A stretch of DNA of 22,195 nucleotides, taken from positions 1-22,195 of the IMG/VR virus record IMGVR_UViG_3300027833_000241. One strand, 5' to 3'. Made by a program: the position numbers and the translations under genes. Positions 1 to 8,023 of the stretch are shown here, in pieces (the stretch's first letter is position 1; every line of letters starts with the position of its first letter). The notes below the pieces were generated by a model. The model made no database searches and had not been told where the DNA came from. It saw only the letters and a program-made list of their open reading frames with translations. The stretch is from a virus.

Positions 1-2479
1 CAGTGCTGATGTAGTCTGTACTGCCAGATTTCCAAAGAAGAAAAGATACCTCCCCCGCCCCGCCTGTGGTGGTTGGAGTAAGCCCATTATCAGCATACGT
101 CATCTTGCCATCCATCTGGATAGACAGTTTATAGCTGACCTCTTTTACAGATACGTTGTCGATTGTTATTTGTCCATCAGTCCTCGTCGATATTGAAAAG
201 CCATCAGGGTGAACAGACGTGACAACACCAGAGAAAACACCAATGGGGATGTTTGCTATCGGACCACTATACACAGGTGTCCTTCCGAAGTTAATAAAGA
301 CGCTGGTACTGGAGTCAACTTTGGCTGTGACTTTAAAAGAACAAAGGTAAGTTTTACCAACTGTAGAGCCGTTAAGTTGTTTAGTCTCCGAGTAATCTCC
401 ATGAGGTGCCGTTTGAACAAGCTGACCACCAATAACATTAGACGTGCCTGTAGCGTTGGCGTTCTGTGTCCAACCAGTTAGACCGTCAGAGAAATCCCCA
501 TTAGTAACCAACTCAGTGCCAGTAACCTCAACAGGAGCAGGATAAGGCAGGTTAGAGGCAGGGACTGTTAGTGTCTCATCAGCACGAGTTACTGTAGCAG
601 AAGCTGTTGGGATGTAGCTTGATGGGGTTGAGCCTAGTTCAAACTGAGTGCCAGCGATTAGGATAACATCTGCTGCACTGCAACTCTGAACACCGTCACC
701 GTTGGGTACCTCATAAGACACACCACCAGAGCCAGAAGCTGCTTCAGATGAAGCCCAGCATAACCACCAGCCATCACCATAGTCTACCATTCCGTGGTCT
801 ATGATAAGGGGTTGTTTAGAACCAACTACACCGTTCTGTAAGTCAAAGAAAGCCTGTTCGTTGCTCTTACCTGTGTCGTACATGTTGACTATGAACCAGC
901 CAGAACCAACAGAATACTTAACTAAAGCCCAACCAACGTAGGTTGAACCTGATGTAATGGATTTACCGATTTGGTATCTTTGCGCCCCACCAAGATTTAC
1001 ACTATTATTTAAAGGTGAAAGGGTCTGAAAGGTACCGAAGGGAGAGCCTGCGGTTACTGTGCCTACAGTCACCGCGCCAGTCCAAGCAGTGCGAGTTAAA
1101 TCATCACTGTAAAGCATTTGGTTAGTCCGAGCTTCACTCTCGTGGAGGATGCCTTCGTTAACCCAAGCAGAGCCATTGTAGATGTGATGACCACGACGAG
1201 GAGCATAGGCAGGAGTAGTTGTCGTTGGGAGGTATGACTCACGGCCTGTAGAGGCATCAGGGTTGTTTACCATTCCACCGAGGCTAATGCGGAAGGAGTG
1301 GGGATAGGCCACTAGAACCCCAGACGTACCATCCCCTGTAAAGTTCTGTGAGCCGAAGGAGGCAGTTTGGGCCGTTTCACCTACCGAGAAGACTTCCTGT
1401 GACACAGTAGAGCTGGTTATTGAACACCTGTACCAACCATTACCCAAACTTGTTACTGTCGGCGATACGGAGTTAGTATCTAAAGACACACTCCCGTCTG
1501 ACAGATTGATAACCGCATAGTGTTGGTTATTGGTAGCAACCGAGAAGAAGTTATAGCCATCTGCTTTGAGGTCTATAGTTACTGTCGAAAGAATGCCATT
1601 AACAAGATTGCTGTTAACTTGGTTTTTATAGAGCCTGTGAAACCCACTAACAGTAGTCGGTGTTACCTTGAAGGCTGTTGGGTTGCCCTCAAAGTCATTC
1701 TGACCAGTCGTTACTGTCAGGCCATTATTAGTCCAATTAGCATTAGTTAAGTCACCACTATGGGTCAGCAAGTTATGTGGACGCCACTTGAGTGCTGGGG
1801 CTTCACGGACGGATACGTTGTCGATAGAACCTAAGAAACCCGCTGTCTGAAAGCGAACATACAAATTACCACCAGTATTCGTAACACTTCCAGTGTAAGT
1901 ACCGTTTGCGCCATTATGTGTTAGATACTGGGCATTACCACCAGCTAGACCAACCCTTACTGACCCAGCGGTGTGTCCACTTATAGTGTAAGTAATAGTA
2001 AAGGTTTTATTGCTTGGGGCAGAAACAGTGTAACCTGTGTTGTTAAGGTTTCCATCAGTACCACCAGAGTGTGTCGCAACACCACCGCTGATAGTCCAAC
2101 CAGTACCCTTGTCCCAGCCACTATCACTAGCAAAGTCACCATTAGTAACCAGATTAGGGCCGTAGCCGTCTGTCATAGTTGCATTGGTTGTAGCTGAGTG
2201 AGTTATAGATGCACCAAAGGTAGAGTCAGTTGCACTCTTACGGAAGTAGTTACCCTTGAAGTCAAAGACCAAGGCTGGCTCAAGTCCATTTACTGCATAA
2301 GCTGAGAGTGCTGAGTAGCCGTACTTAGAGATATAGTTGAAGTACCAATTAGAGTTCTTAAACTTAAAGAACGAGTGACTGTTAATGTCATAACGATCTG
2401 TACCCGTGTCATACGACATGCTGTTAGGTAGGTTAGCTCTTACGTAATCATTATAGATTTTCGTTGGATTATCAACCAT
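1..2479 (-). CDS. Tail / receptor-binding-like protein with jelly-roll modules (partial)
   Basis: The frame is open from an ATG at 2479 to the left edge, giving 826 codons with the C-terminus missing. The start overlaps the portal stop by 8 bases (ATGGTTGA), so the two are probably translationally coupled. After an N-terminal segment of about 110 residues (MVDNPTKIYNDYVRANLPNS) come modules of the kind seen in phage adhesins: two with the signature LVTNGDF followed by a GW-rich stretch ending in IDNVSV (about residues 110-225 and from about residue 690), and two opening like NLLTHSGDLTNANWT or NQMLYSDDLTRTAWT, the latter closing with SYIPTASATVTRADE. These resemble carbohydrate-binding (CBM_4_9-like) and concanavalin/LamG-like domains. 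Composition is Gly, Ser, Thr and Asn rich, as in beta-rich tail proteins. I infer a virion surface role in host attachment. The exact part (fibre, spike or decoration protein) cannot be told. Confidence 0.75.
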   Translation of the reverse strand, partial: MVDNPTKIYNDYVRANLPNSMSYDTGTDRYDINSHSFFKFKNSNWYFNYISKYGYSALSAYAVNGLEPALVFDFKGNYFRKSATDSTFGASITHSATTNATMTDGYGPNLVTNGDFASDSGWDKGTGWTISGGVATHSGGTDGNLNNTGYTVSAPSNKTFTITYTISGHTAGSVRVGLAGGNAQYLTHNGANGTYTGSVTNTGGNLYVRFQTAGFLGSIDNVSVREAPALKWRPHNLLTHSGDLTNANWTNNGLTVTTGQNDFEGNPTAFKVTPTTVSGFHRLYKNQVNSNLVNGILSTVTIDLKADGYNFFSVATNNQHYAVINLSDGSVSLDTNSVSPTVTSLGNGWYRCSITSSTVSQEVFSVGETAQTASFGSQNFTGDGTSGVLVAYPHSFRISLGGMVNNPDASTGRESYLPTTTTPAYAPRRGHHIYNGSAWVNEGILHESEARTNQMLYSDDLTRTAWTGAVTVGTVTAGSPFGTFQTLSPLNNSVNLGGAQRYQIGKSITSGSTYVGWALVKYSVGSGWFIVNMYDTGKSNEQAFFDLQNGVVGSKQPLIIDHGMVDYGDGWWLCWASSEAASGSGGVSYEVPNGDGVQSCSAADVILIAGTQFELGSTPSSYIPTASATVTRADETLTVPASNLPYPAPVEVTGTELVTNGDFSDGLTGWTQNANATGTSNVIGGQLVQTAPHGDYSETKQLNGSTVGKTYLCSFKVTAKVDSSTSVFINFGRTPVYSGPIANIPIGVFSGVVTSVHPDGFSISTRTDGQITIDNVSVKEVSYKLSIQMDGKMTYADNGLTPTTTGGAGEVSFLLWKSGSTDYIST

Positions 2480-3830
2480 TGTCTACACCACCATCTTTAT
2501 CTTGATCCTCTGTGGGCTGAACACCAACATCAGGGTCGTAGTTCAAATCTGCAATGTCCATAAGGTCTTTAACAACCTCTGGGTGACTACTAACGTCAAT
2601 ATTAGCGCCATTAAGATTGCGAAGGAAGGCTGCAACTTCACGAAGATCGTGTGGAGCAACATCACCAGCTTCAATAGTTGGCATAAGATCATAGTTTAGA
2701 CCATTCAACTGCCATAGACGCTCGACCAACTGCTTGTTGAGAACATCTACAATAGCTTGGATATAACTCTCAAGTGCACGAAGGAATAAGTCTGTCTTAG
2801 ACTTAGACAAGGCGTAAGAACCACCTGACGTACCAAGAAGAAGAAACTCAGAAAGTACAGAACGAGCAATGTCATGCTGGTAACGACTAACGATTGGGTT
2901 AATGTCGATGTTACGCTTACCATTAGAAGCCATCAGTTCGATGTCAACTAATCTTGTATTAGAAGGCGCTCCGTCTTTATCGGGGTAGGTATCGGAAGGC
3001 AGGATAATGTAGCCTTGCTCGTTGAACTTAACGTCCCGTAGGATTTGCTGTAAGTTGTTAACAAAGCCCGACTGTGCCAAAGAAGCATCCCCAGAGAGAT
3101 ACTCAGCAGGAATCCTAGCAACGGGAATACCAGCAAGCTCCCTTTCCACTGCGATAGCTTCGATAGCTTGTAGATTATTAAGATACTCATAAGAAGTGTA
3201 AGCATTGCGAAGAATAGAACGCCCACTGGGGTCTCCGTTAAGAGAAGTTGTTCTATAGTAGATAGACTTATTGACAGGAATGTAGTTTTTACCATTCATA
3301 ATACCTACTGATTGCTCAATACCCAAGACATCACCAGTCTTCTGGTTGACATCGAACTTATTAATAGTCCAAGGCGCACGAGCAGCAATCTTCTTAACGC
3401 CTAAGCGTCCATCAGTGTACTTAGAGTGCTTCTTATCAGAACGCTCTGTAGGTCCAACTCTACGCTTGTAGATAACCTCAAACCAACCGAAGCCATACGA
3501 CAAATAAGACAGAGCCTCTGAAATGTGATCGTCTAGGGTATGATCCATGTCGTCAAGAATACTCTTAACAAACTCAGCCTCAGCCTTAGCAGCGTCACTC
3601 TCATCAACAGGTGTTACATGGAAATCAACATCACGTAGTATCTGCTCAACAGAATACATGACAGCACCAATAGTGGCATCATTGTCACGCATCTCACGAT
3701 ACTTACGGATGGCTTTCTTACCACGTAACTCAGGAAGAAACTCATCAGCACGGATTTGACCGTTGTGTGTATTATCGCCAGCTACGCCTAACGTAGCCTT
3801 AGCGGCTGCTTCTGAGAGCTTCTTAACCAT
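2472..3830 (-). CDS. Portal protein (DUF935 / Mu gp29-like)
   Basis: The 452-residue product should form the dodecameric ring at the head vertex through which DNA is packaged and ejected. The N-terminal third shows the DUF935-type pattern: a DNDATIGAVMYSVEQILRDV segment (about residues 48-67), then a stretch rich in acidic and Ala residues (AEAEFVKSILDDM) and ALSYLSYGFGWFEVIYKRR, matching the usual 'D-A-x-x-YGFS-x-x-E-x-x-W' of that family. The centre has PVNKSIYYRTTSLNGDPSGRSILRNAY, in keeping with portal folds. Length is typical. It lies 14 bases after the large terminase, the normal phage order TerS-TerL-portal. The C-terminus is acidic (EDQDKDGGVDNG). A head or neck role is well supported; the precise subfamily is less certain. 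Confidence 0.85.
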   Translation of the reverse strand: MVKKLSEAAAKATLGVAGDNTHNGQIRADEFLPELRGKKAIRKYREMRDNDATIGAVMYSVEQILRDVDFHVTPVDESDAAKAEAEFVKSILDDMDHTLDDHISEALSYLSYGFGWFEVIYKRRVGPTERSDKKHSKYTDGRLGVKKIAARAPWTINKFDVNQKTGDVLGIEQSVGIMNGKNYIPVNKSIYYRTTSLNGDPSGRSILRNAYTSYEYLNNLQAIEAIAVERELAGIPVARIPAEYLSGDASLAQSGFVNNLQQILRDVKFNEQGYIILPSDTYPDKDGAPSNTRLVDIELMASNGKRNIDINPIVSRYQHDIARSVLSEFLLLGTSGGSYALSKSKTDLFLRALESYIQAIVDVLNKQLVERLWQLNGLNYDLMPTIEAGDVAPHDLREVAAFLRNLNGANIDVSSHPEVVKDLMDIADLNYDPDVGVQPTEDQDKDGGVDNG

Positions 3831-3844
3831 TTGTCTATTGCCTT

Positions 3845-5227
3845 TTACTTAGATAAGCCCTTAGCACTAGAATAAGCGAGGGTCAGTTGGGGTTTACTGT
3901 AGCCGTTCAAAGAAAGGTCTGTAATTGCCCACACCATAGCGTCAAGGCGGTCAGGAGAGCCAACTCGACCTAATGGCTCCCACGTTCTCATCTGTGTCTC
4001 AAGTTCATTCAGTGATGCACCATCAGGAGGATTAGAGACGTGCTTAACAAGTCCCCTTTCGTATAATGCAGATACTGGCTCGGCTCTAGCAAACTTCCCA
4101 CGAGAGGCTCTTACAGCCTTGTAGGATACACTATCGTCCTCACCATGAATGGTAGTCTTAACCATGTCACCACCCTGATTGACCTCGGCTACGATACGGT
4201 CAGCTTGGTAGTAATTATATAGTTGAATAGCTTTAGAGGCCCAACCCTGTGGGGATAGCCTATCAGTATAGTCCCCAAGGACATAAGCAATACCGTTGAT
4301 GTCAATACCAGCAACAACAATCCCAGTCATGTCACTCTCAGCATTAGAGGTAACAGCAGGATCAAGTGCAACGACAATACGAGCTAGGTCAGGTAAGTCT
4401 GCATGTTTAATTGCACAGTCATCTAACATAGCCGTAGTCCATAGAGCGCCTTCAGCTTCTTCTAGGACTTCAGCATAAAGCTCTTGTCTACCAATACGTG
4501 TTCCCTCGTACTGCTCCTTAACAGCAACAAGGTATGTATCAGCTAAGTTAGCAGCATTATCAAAGGTAGAACCACTTGTAACAATAGTCTTAGGGTTCTT
4601 AAGTAACTCACGCATTAACTTAGTAGGCTTGGGAGTTGTTGTAACGCACACTCTAGGGTGCTTACCTAGACGTAGACAGAACTGAAGCATCTGCCATGTG
4701 TCAATATCTTTGTTCCATGCAGCAAGCTCATCACACCATGCAGCGGAGAACTGTGGACCACGTAGACGCTCAGGCTCTTCTGCTGAGTAAAATTCTACTT
4801 TTGCACCATTGGCCCAACTCAAGGACCGCTTGGTAGGTGACCACTCAGGAAAGCCCATATGCTTACCCTTATGATCCTTGTCATGCTTCCAGCATACCGA
4901 TAGGAAACCACTCTCGCCCTTAACCATAACACGTTCAATGTCACTGTTAGTGGATGCTACACAGGCTATACGCTTATGACCTAGCTTGACTTGCTCTCGT
5001 ACCCACTCAGCACCACAACGTGTCTTACCGAAACCACGACCAGCATTGATTAACCATGTGTTCCACTCATTGTCAGTTGGAGGAAACTGTGCGTCTCTAC
5101 CCCAGAACGACCAATCATGTTGTAGCTCATCTACCTTAGCTGGTCCTAGCTGAGTGAATAGCTGTTTGACCTTAGCTGGTGGTAGCTGCCTAAGAGTATC
5201 AGCCGTTATTCTCTTCTTCGGGTTCAT
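3845..5227 (-). CDS. terL: Terminase large subunit (TerL)
   Basis: The packaging motor and nuclease, 460 residues from ATG 5227. The ATPase part has Walker A GRGFGKT (residues 63-69), a Walker B-like AAWCDELAAW, and the coupling-type VCVTTTPKPTKL segment. The C-terminal RNase H-like nuclease begins at VVALDPAVTSNAESDMTG, whose first Asp should bind catalytic metal, and ends near SPDRLDAMVWAITDL, another acidic cluster typical of TerL nucleases. A TTG codon at 5236 would add three residues, but AGGA sits about 10 bases before the ATG and would abut the TTG, so I chose the ATG. The start overlaps the TerS stop by 29 bases. Length is normal for a HK97/lambda-type TerL. Confidence 0.95.
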   Translation of the reverse strand: MNPKKRITADTLRQLPPAKVKQLFTQLGPAKVDELQHDWSFWGRDAQFPPTDNEWNTWLINAGRGFGKTRCGAEWVREQVKLGHKRIACVASTNSDIERVMVKGESGFLSVCWKHDKDHKGKHMGFPEWSPTKRSLSWANGAKVEFYSAEEPERLRGPQFSAAWCDELAAWNKDIDTWQMLQFCLRLGKHPRVCVTTTPKPTKLMRELLKNPKTIVTSGSTFDNAANLADTYLVAVKEQYEGTRIGRQELYAEVLEEAEGALWTTAMLDDCAIKHADLPDLARIVVALDPAVTSNAESDMTGIVVAGIDINGIAYVLGDYTDRLSPQGWASKAIQLYNYYQADRIVAEVNQGGDMVKTTIHGEDDSVSYKAVRASRGKFARAEPVSALYERGLVKHVSNPPDGASLNELETQMRTWEPLGRVGSPDRLDAMVWAITDLSLNGYSKPQLTLAYSSAKGLSK

Positions 5228-5615
5228 CAGTATCAAATCCTAGCAAGTTCATAAGTTGATCTGCTGCTGAGACATCAAGTTCGGGATCAGTCTCTTGGTC
5301 AACTTCATTAACTGTATTCTGTGGCGACCATCCAGCTTTAGCTCGTAAGGCCAACTCTTGAGACTTGTAAGTAGAAGAGTCCTTAACATCACCGTTGATA
5401 GCTTGGTCATAAACTCTAGAACCAATCTGCGACATAATGTCAGTATGCTCTTCATGCCAGAGCTTACCATAGTGCTTATAGAAGGTAGTCATAGAACTAG
5501 GGGCATCCTGCAAGTGCTGCATGGAAGCTAACGTCTCTCTCTTAGAGACACCACCACGGACACACTTAAGGACGTGCTTCTCTACGATCTTACTGTAAGG
5601 TAATTTCTCGGCCAT
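5199..5615 (-). CDS. terS: Terminase small subunit (TerS)
   Basis: The 138-residue product should recognise phage DNA and recruit TerL. Sequence identity to a named TerS family is not obvious; the call rests mainly on position directly upstream of and overlapping TerL, on length, and on layout. The N-terminal half (EKHVLKCVRGGVSKRETLASM, then SSMTTFYKHYGKLWHEEH) looks like a helix-turn-helix module. The middle is helical (QELALRAKAGW) and the C-terminus is strongly acidic (DTDEPEEENNG), as expected for the TerL-contacting tail. It is the first gene of the leftward operon; the mapped promoter-like element lies about 280 bases upstream. The ribosome binding site is weak (GTGAGA about 6 bases before the ATG). 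Confidence 0.8.
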   Translation of the reverse strand: MAEKLPYSKIVEKHVLKCVRGGVSKRETLASMQHLQDAPSSMTTFYKHYGKLWHEEHTDIMSQIGSRVYDQAINGDVKDSSTYKSQELALRAKAGWSPQNTVNEVDQETDPELDVSAADQLMNLLGFDTDEPEEENNG

Positions 5616-5764
5616 TCGCCAGTCTCACTTATATAGGTAAACCCCCATGACCATCGGCAGGACCACTTCTGTTAACGACAAGTTTGTGAAGATTCGTCTT
5701 GGTTAGTCAGGGGGGAATAGATTCTGTCTGTCTTAATGAGATCACGACAAAAACAAGGGGGATA

Positions 5765-5878
5765 AACAACTACTACATCAACCTTAAAAAGTGTAACACT
5801 AGAGTAACTCTAGAGTAACTCTCTTATTGGTTGATGTGGTTGTTAATAACTCTAGAGCTACACTAGAGGTAACTTAAG
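5765..5878 (-). repeat. Iterated leader, copy A (inverted relative to copy B)
   Basis: Read on the - strand this 114-base block matches 12124-12238 with about 10 mismatches and one single-base gap, counted by eye (about 90% identity). It holds two adjacent AGAGTTACTCT units, further CTAGAGTTA-like units, and arms GGTTGATGT / ACATCAACC (5829-5837 and 5775-5783) that can pair around them. It lies between the promoter-like element and TerS, so it would be transcribed as 5' leader. Confidence 0.9.
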
Positions 5879-5889
5879 TAAGAGTTCTT

Positions 5890-5924
5890 ATTATACTATA
5901 TAGACCTTTTTAGGTTTTTAACAA
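5890..5924 (-). promoter_or_regulatory. Promoter-like element A (terminase operon)
   Basis: On the - strand TTGTTA (5919-5924), a 16-base spacer ending TAAAAAGGTC, then TATATA (5897-5902). The same arrangement occurs at 12081-12108 and 15961-15988. A perfect TATAAT lies just downstream (5890-5895), but at 23 bases from TTGTTA. It faces TerS, TerL and portal. Spacing fits a sigma-70 family promoter; the conserved spacer suggests a dedicated factor. Confidence 0.75.
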
Positions 5925-6004
5925 CCAAGTATTTTAACAAAAGTGAAACTATTTTATATGTCGTTGATAACGCTAGATTCTTTTATTGTTATTTTTGTGT
6001 TATT

Positions 6005-6020
6005 TTGTAACAATTCGTGA
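6005..6020 (+). repeat. TTGTAACAATTCGTGA motif, copy 1
   Basis: This 16-base motif recurs almost intact at 6162-6177 and 12065-12080. About 12 bases downstream is CCCCTGTTGACATGT, which resembles CCCCTTGTGGACATGT after the TGTAACAA at 6465. Possible operator or part of a promoter; no clear -10 hexamer follows here. Confidence 0.55.
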
Positions 6021-6161
6021 TGATTTCCCCTGTTGACATGTGGGTGGGTAAGTCAAAAGTAAATTCTTGTGTTGGATTTAGGGGGTGTTAAAGGGCTGCC
6101 GCCGAATCACTTTGCATAATTTAGAGGGTCCCAAGAGAAATGTCAATAGATTATTACGCCC

Positions 6162-6177
6162 TGTAACAATTCGTGAT
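6162..6177 (+). repeat. TGTAACAATTCGTGAT motif, copy 2
   Basis: Exact match to copy 1 over TGTAACAATTCGTGAT. It lies 10 bases before the first of the two tandem near-palindromes, so it may belong to the same control cluster. Confidence 0.55.
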
Positions 6178-6186
6178 CAGCCAGAG

Positions 6187-6238
6187 ATAGTTCAACGTTA
6201 AACTATAATCAAACAAAAGTAGTTCAACGTTAAACTAT
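6187..6238. promoter_or_regulatory. Two tandem near-palindromic operator candidates
   Basis: The sequence AGTTCAACGTTAAACTAT occurs twice, as the core of 6187-6206 and 6219-6238. Each 20-base site is nearly a perfect palindrome around AACGTT (the first copy has 9 of 10 base pairs). The copies are 32 bases apart, about three helical turns, so dimers would bind the same DNA face. No repressor-like gene is in the window; the binding protein is unknown. Confidence 0.7.
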
Positions 6239-6478
6239 ATGACTGGCAACAAAAATGTTACACTTATGAAAATAATCTAGTGAAGATCACAAAAGATATT
6301 GACAAACGAGGATAAGGGAATCGCCACACAACTCAACGAATCAACCATGCCCGTTGCCAAGCGAACCAACACAAGATCGGCGCGGGTTAACCTGCCCAAG
6401 CCCCTGATCAGTCACGACAACACCTGATGATCATCCCCCCTGATCAGCCCCTGATCTTGCTATATGTAACAAGTCCCC

Positions 6479-6506
6479 TTGTGGACATGTTCCAACCGTG
6501 TACAAT
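6479..6506 (+). promoter_or_regulatory. Rightward sigma-70-like promoter for the early operon
   Basis: TTGTGG (6479-6484), a 16-base spacer and TACAAT (6501-6506) lie about 65 bases before the first rightward gene. TGTAACAA is 7 bases upstream of it. It differs from the TTGTTA/TATATA elements and could be read by the host RNA polymerase. Confidence 0.5.
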
Positions 6507-6570
6507 GGGGGCACAACTTGCGGGAGCTATGGTTGATTCGCCCCTCCCGCCTAACCTTAGGAGACTTCTG

Positions 6571-6780
6571 ATGCCCTTTACTTATACCGATCTTATCGAC
6601 CTCGCCCTAAATATTGATTTAGAAAACCCTGATGCAGTGGCTGCATGGCGAGACCTATACCTTGTGCACCATAACGCCATGGCCCATTCCAAAACACTTG
6701 GATACGTTGGCGTGGGTTGCATCACCTATTCCGACAATGCTTTGACCGAGGCCTATAACGCTCACAAGGGGGCCAACTAA
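6571..6780 (+). CDS. Small hypothetical protein, first gene of the rightward arm
   Basis: A 69-residue protein starting MPFTYTDLIDLALNIDLENP. The frame is open further upstream to 6427, but the ATG at 6571 has a good ribosome binding site (TTAGGAG, 7 bases away) and lies after the promoter candidate, so I take this start. The sequence is helical and acidic with one hydrophobic patch (LGYVGVGCITY); no family is recognised. It overlaps the next gene by one base (TAATG). As first gene after the divergent region it may be expressed early. Codon use (no CTA leucine) matches the next three genes rather than the rest of the arm. Confidence 0.65.
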   Translation: MPFTYTDLIDLALNIDLENPDAVAAWRDLYLVHHNAMAHSKTLGYVGVGCITYSDNALTEAYNAHKGAN

Positions 6781-6908
6781 TGAAAAGCCTGATCATCACC
6801 GCTATTGCCGCGTATTGCCTAGGCCAATTCGCTTGGGCCTATCCAACCGCCGATGGCGTATCCTTCGGGTTCGCTGACTTTGGCTATCACTACGCCTTCA
6901 ACAACTGA
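6780..6908 (+). CDS. Small exported or membrane-anchored peptide
   Basis: A 42-residue product that begins MKSLIITAIAAYCLGQFAWA, a short positive N-terminus followed by a hydrophobic helix and an AWA-type cleavage site, i.e. a signal-peptide pattern. About 22 residues rich in aromatic residues follow (GVSFGFADFGYHYAFNN). It starts on the last base of the upstream stop (TAATG), which suggests translational coupling. The function is unknown; it may sit in the inner membrane or periplasm and act on the infected cell. It is too short for a homology guess by eye, and the coding call rests on coupling and the signal-like N-terminus. Confidence 0.55.
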   Translation: MKSLIITAIAAYCLGQFAWAYPTADGVSFGFADFGYHYAFNN

Positions 6909-6927
6909 TTAAATAAGGATTAAAACC

Positions 6928-7671
6928 ATGACTATGACACTTGAACAAACTATCGCCGCGATGCTCACCGAAAACACAGGAACCCATATGTTGGACAGTG
7001 GCGGTGCTAATGGCCGCGCTTGGCAACAAAACATGGGTAAAACTATTGACGACTTCAACGCTAAACCAAGCGCATATGCTGAAGTTTACGTGCGTGAATG
7101 GCAAGGCAAGCTCACCGCTGAAGTTTTACCGTGCGTTGATGTGTTCCACTTGTTAACGGGGGGCGCTTTAGAACTTGATGATCTTTGCAAAGAATTTAAT
7201 GCAAAGCCCGTTGATGATTGGGATGGGGATTATATGGGGGTATCAATCGCGGGTTGGGGGTTCTTAAATAAACACGGCTTCACGGCTGAAGGCGAGGGTT
7301 TTAATACCTACAATTGGGCCGCAAATCATAGCCAAGTTATGCAGGGCCAAGAACTGAAACTTGATGGGGAATACGGTGAGGAAACCTACATATTACTCCA
7401 AATTCACGGGGGTGCTGATGTCCGTGGCGGTTATACCGATGCAAAGTTGTTTAAGTTAGATGATCATGCGGAATTTTATAACGTGATCACTGAAGATTGC
7501 GGCTTTTCTGATGAGGAAGGTCAAAATAGCTTATCTTGGCACGGTGAGTGGATTAACGCTGAAGGCACTTGCGCTGATGATGATGAGTTGCTTGCCTTTG
7601 CATTATCTTGCGGGGCGTCACTTGAGAACCCTAGTGTTGTTGTTGTGGGGGATGCATATCTCGATTTCTAA
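6928..7671 (+). CDS. Conserved phage hypothetical protein (LDSGGANGRAWQ motif)
   Basis: A 247-residue soluble, acidic protein. Near the N-terminus is HMLDSGGANGRAWQQNMGK (residues 20-38), a signature I recognise from many phage proteins of unknown function, usually written LDSGGAYGRxWQ. The body has many Asp, Glu, Trp and Tyr residues and a Gly-rich ILLQIHGGADVRGGYTDAKL segment. The ribosome binding site AAGGA stands 9 bases before the ATG. A terminator-like hairpin follows 18 bases after the stop, so the first three genes may form their own transcript. No enzymatic motif is evident and I do not assign a function. The length and steady codon pattern leave little doubt that it is a real gene. 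Confidence 0.85.
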   Translation: MTMTLEQTIAAMLTENTGTHMLDSGGANGRAWQQNMGKTIDDFNAKPSAYAEVYVREWQGKLTAEVLPCVDVFHLLTGGALELDDLCKEFNAKPVDDWDGDYMGVSIAGWGFLNKHGFTAEGEGFNTYNWAANHSQVMQGQELKLDGEYGEETYILLQIHGGADVRGGYTDAKLFKLDDHAEFYNVITEDCGFSDEEGQNSLSWHGEWINAEGTCADDDELLAFALSCGASLENPSVVVVGDAYLDF

Positions 7672-7689
7672 GCTGCAAGATTGTATTTC

Positions 7690-7722
7690 AAGCCCGTTGC
7701 GTGTTTTGCGTTGCGGGCTTTT
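7690..7722 (+). terminator. Rho-independent terminator-like hairpin
   Basis: AAGCCCG (7690-7696) pairs with CGGGCTT (7714-7720) across a 17-base loop and is followed by TTTT (7719-7722). It sits between 7671 and the next start at 7760. The loop is long and the T-run short, so termination may be partial. Confidence 0.6.
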
Positions 7723-7759
7723 ACATGCAATCCCGCGTGATCTTATAAGGATAAAACCC

Positions 7760-8023
7760 ATGAAATACGAATTTCTTGATCTTCACATTGCAAGCGATGG
7801 ATGGCCCTTTTACGTGCAGCCTGATGGCACGGCTTCCGATACGCCCGACCCAACCGTTGCCGATCTCACTTTTGATTGCATAAGTGAGCTATACGATTTC
7901 GACCAAGTGACGCGCGGCACAATATCCGATCACGTAAAATACGCGCAACAACGCATTGATCACGGCTACCCATGCGAAACCGACGAAACCCTTGTGCTTT
8001 GGTATCGGGGGACTCTCGCATGA
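7760..8023 (+). CDS. Small hypothetical protein
   Basis: An 87-residue product beginning MKYEFLDLHIASDGWPFYVQ. The frame is open further upstream, but that part runs through the terminator and the previous gene; the ATG at 7760 has AAGGA 9 bases before it, in a context (TAAGGATAAAACCCATG) nearly the same as that of the gene at 6928. No family is recognised. The centre (DPTVADLTFDCISELYDF) is acidic and the C-terminus is ETDETLVLWYRGTLA. Codon use groups it with the genes at 6571-7671. It is the last gene before the repeat-rich stretch at 8024-8347. Confidence 0.7.
   Translation: MKYEFLDLHIASDGWPFYVQPDGTASDTPDPTVADLTFDCISELYDFDQVTRGTISDHVKYAQQRIDHGYPCETDETLVLWYRGTLA

Larger units (their letters stand above)
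5616..6570. promoter_or_regulatory. Divergent gene-free control region between the two arms
   Basis: About 950 bases hold no convincing gene. The AT-rich part (about 5760-6020) carries the leftward promoter-like element and its iterated leader. Beyond it are two copies of TGTAACAATTCGTGA, two tandem near-palindromes at 6187-6238, a cluster of TGATC sequences (6404-6456) and a rightward sigma-70-like promoter at 6479-6506. The direction of transcription flips here. The layout fits a main control region and possibly a replication origin; the origin role is only inference. Confidence 0.75.

Noticed and set aside
2948-3295. Hydrophobic 115-codon frame inside the portal gene, same strand
   Set aside because: It looks membrane-spanning (FFAMLTLLMSILIIYKL) and might suggest a nested holin, but it is fully inside the portal frame, has no evident ribosome binding site, and such runs arise easily from frame-shifted codons.
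5646-5705. 19-codon + strand frame starting near 5647
   Set aside because: It is antisense to the presumed terminase leader and has no supporting signal.
6033-6061. TTGACA at 6033 as a rightward promoter
   Set aside because: The -35 is perfect, but no acceptable -10 hexamer lies 16-18 bases downstream. The TTGACA at 6299 fails for the same reason.
6347-6427. 26-codon basic frame (MPVAKRTNTRSARVNLPKPL) in the control region
   Set aside because: No ribosome binding site, and it runs through the TGATC cluster; too short and unsupported to call a gene.
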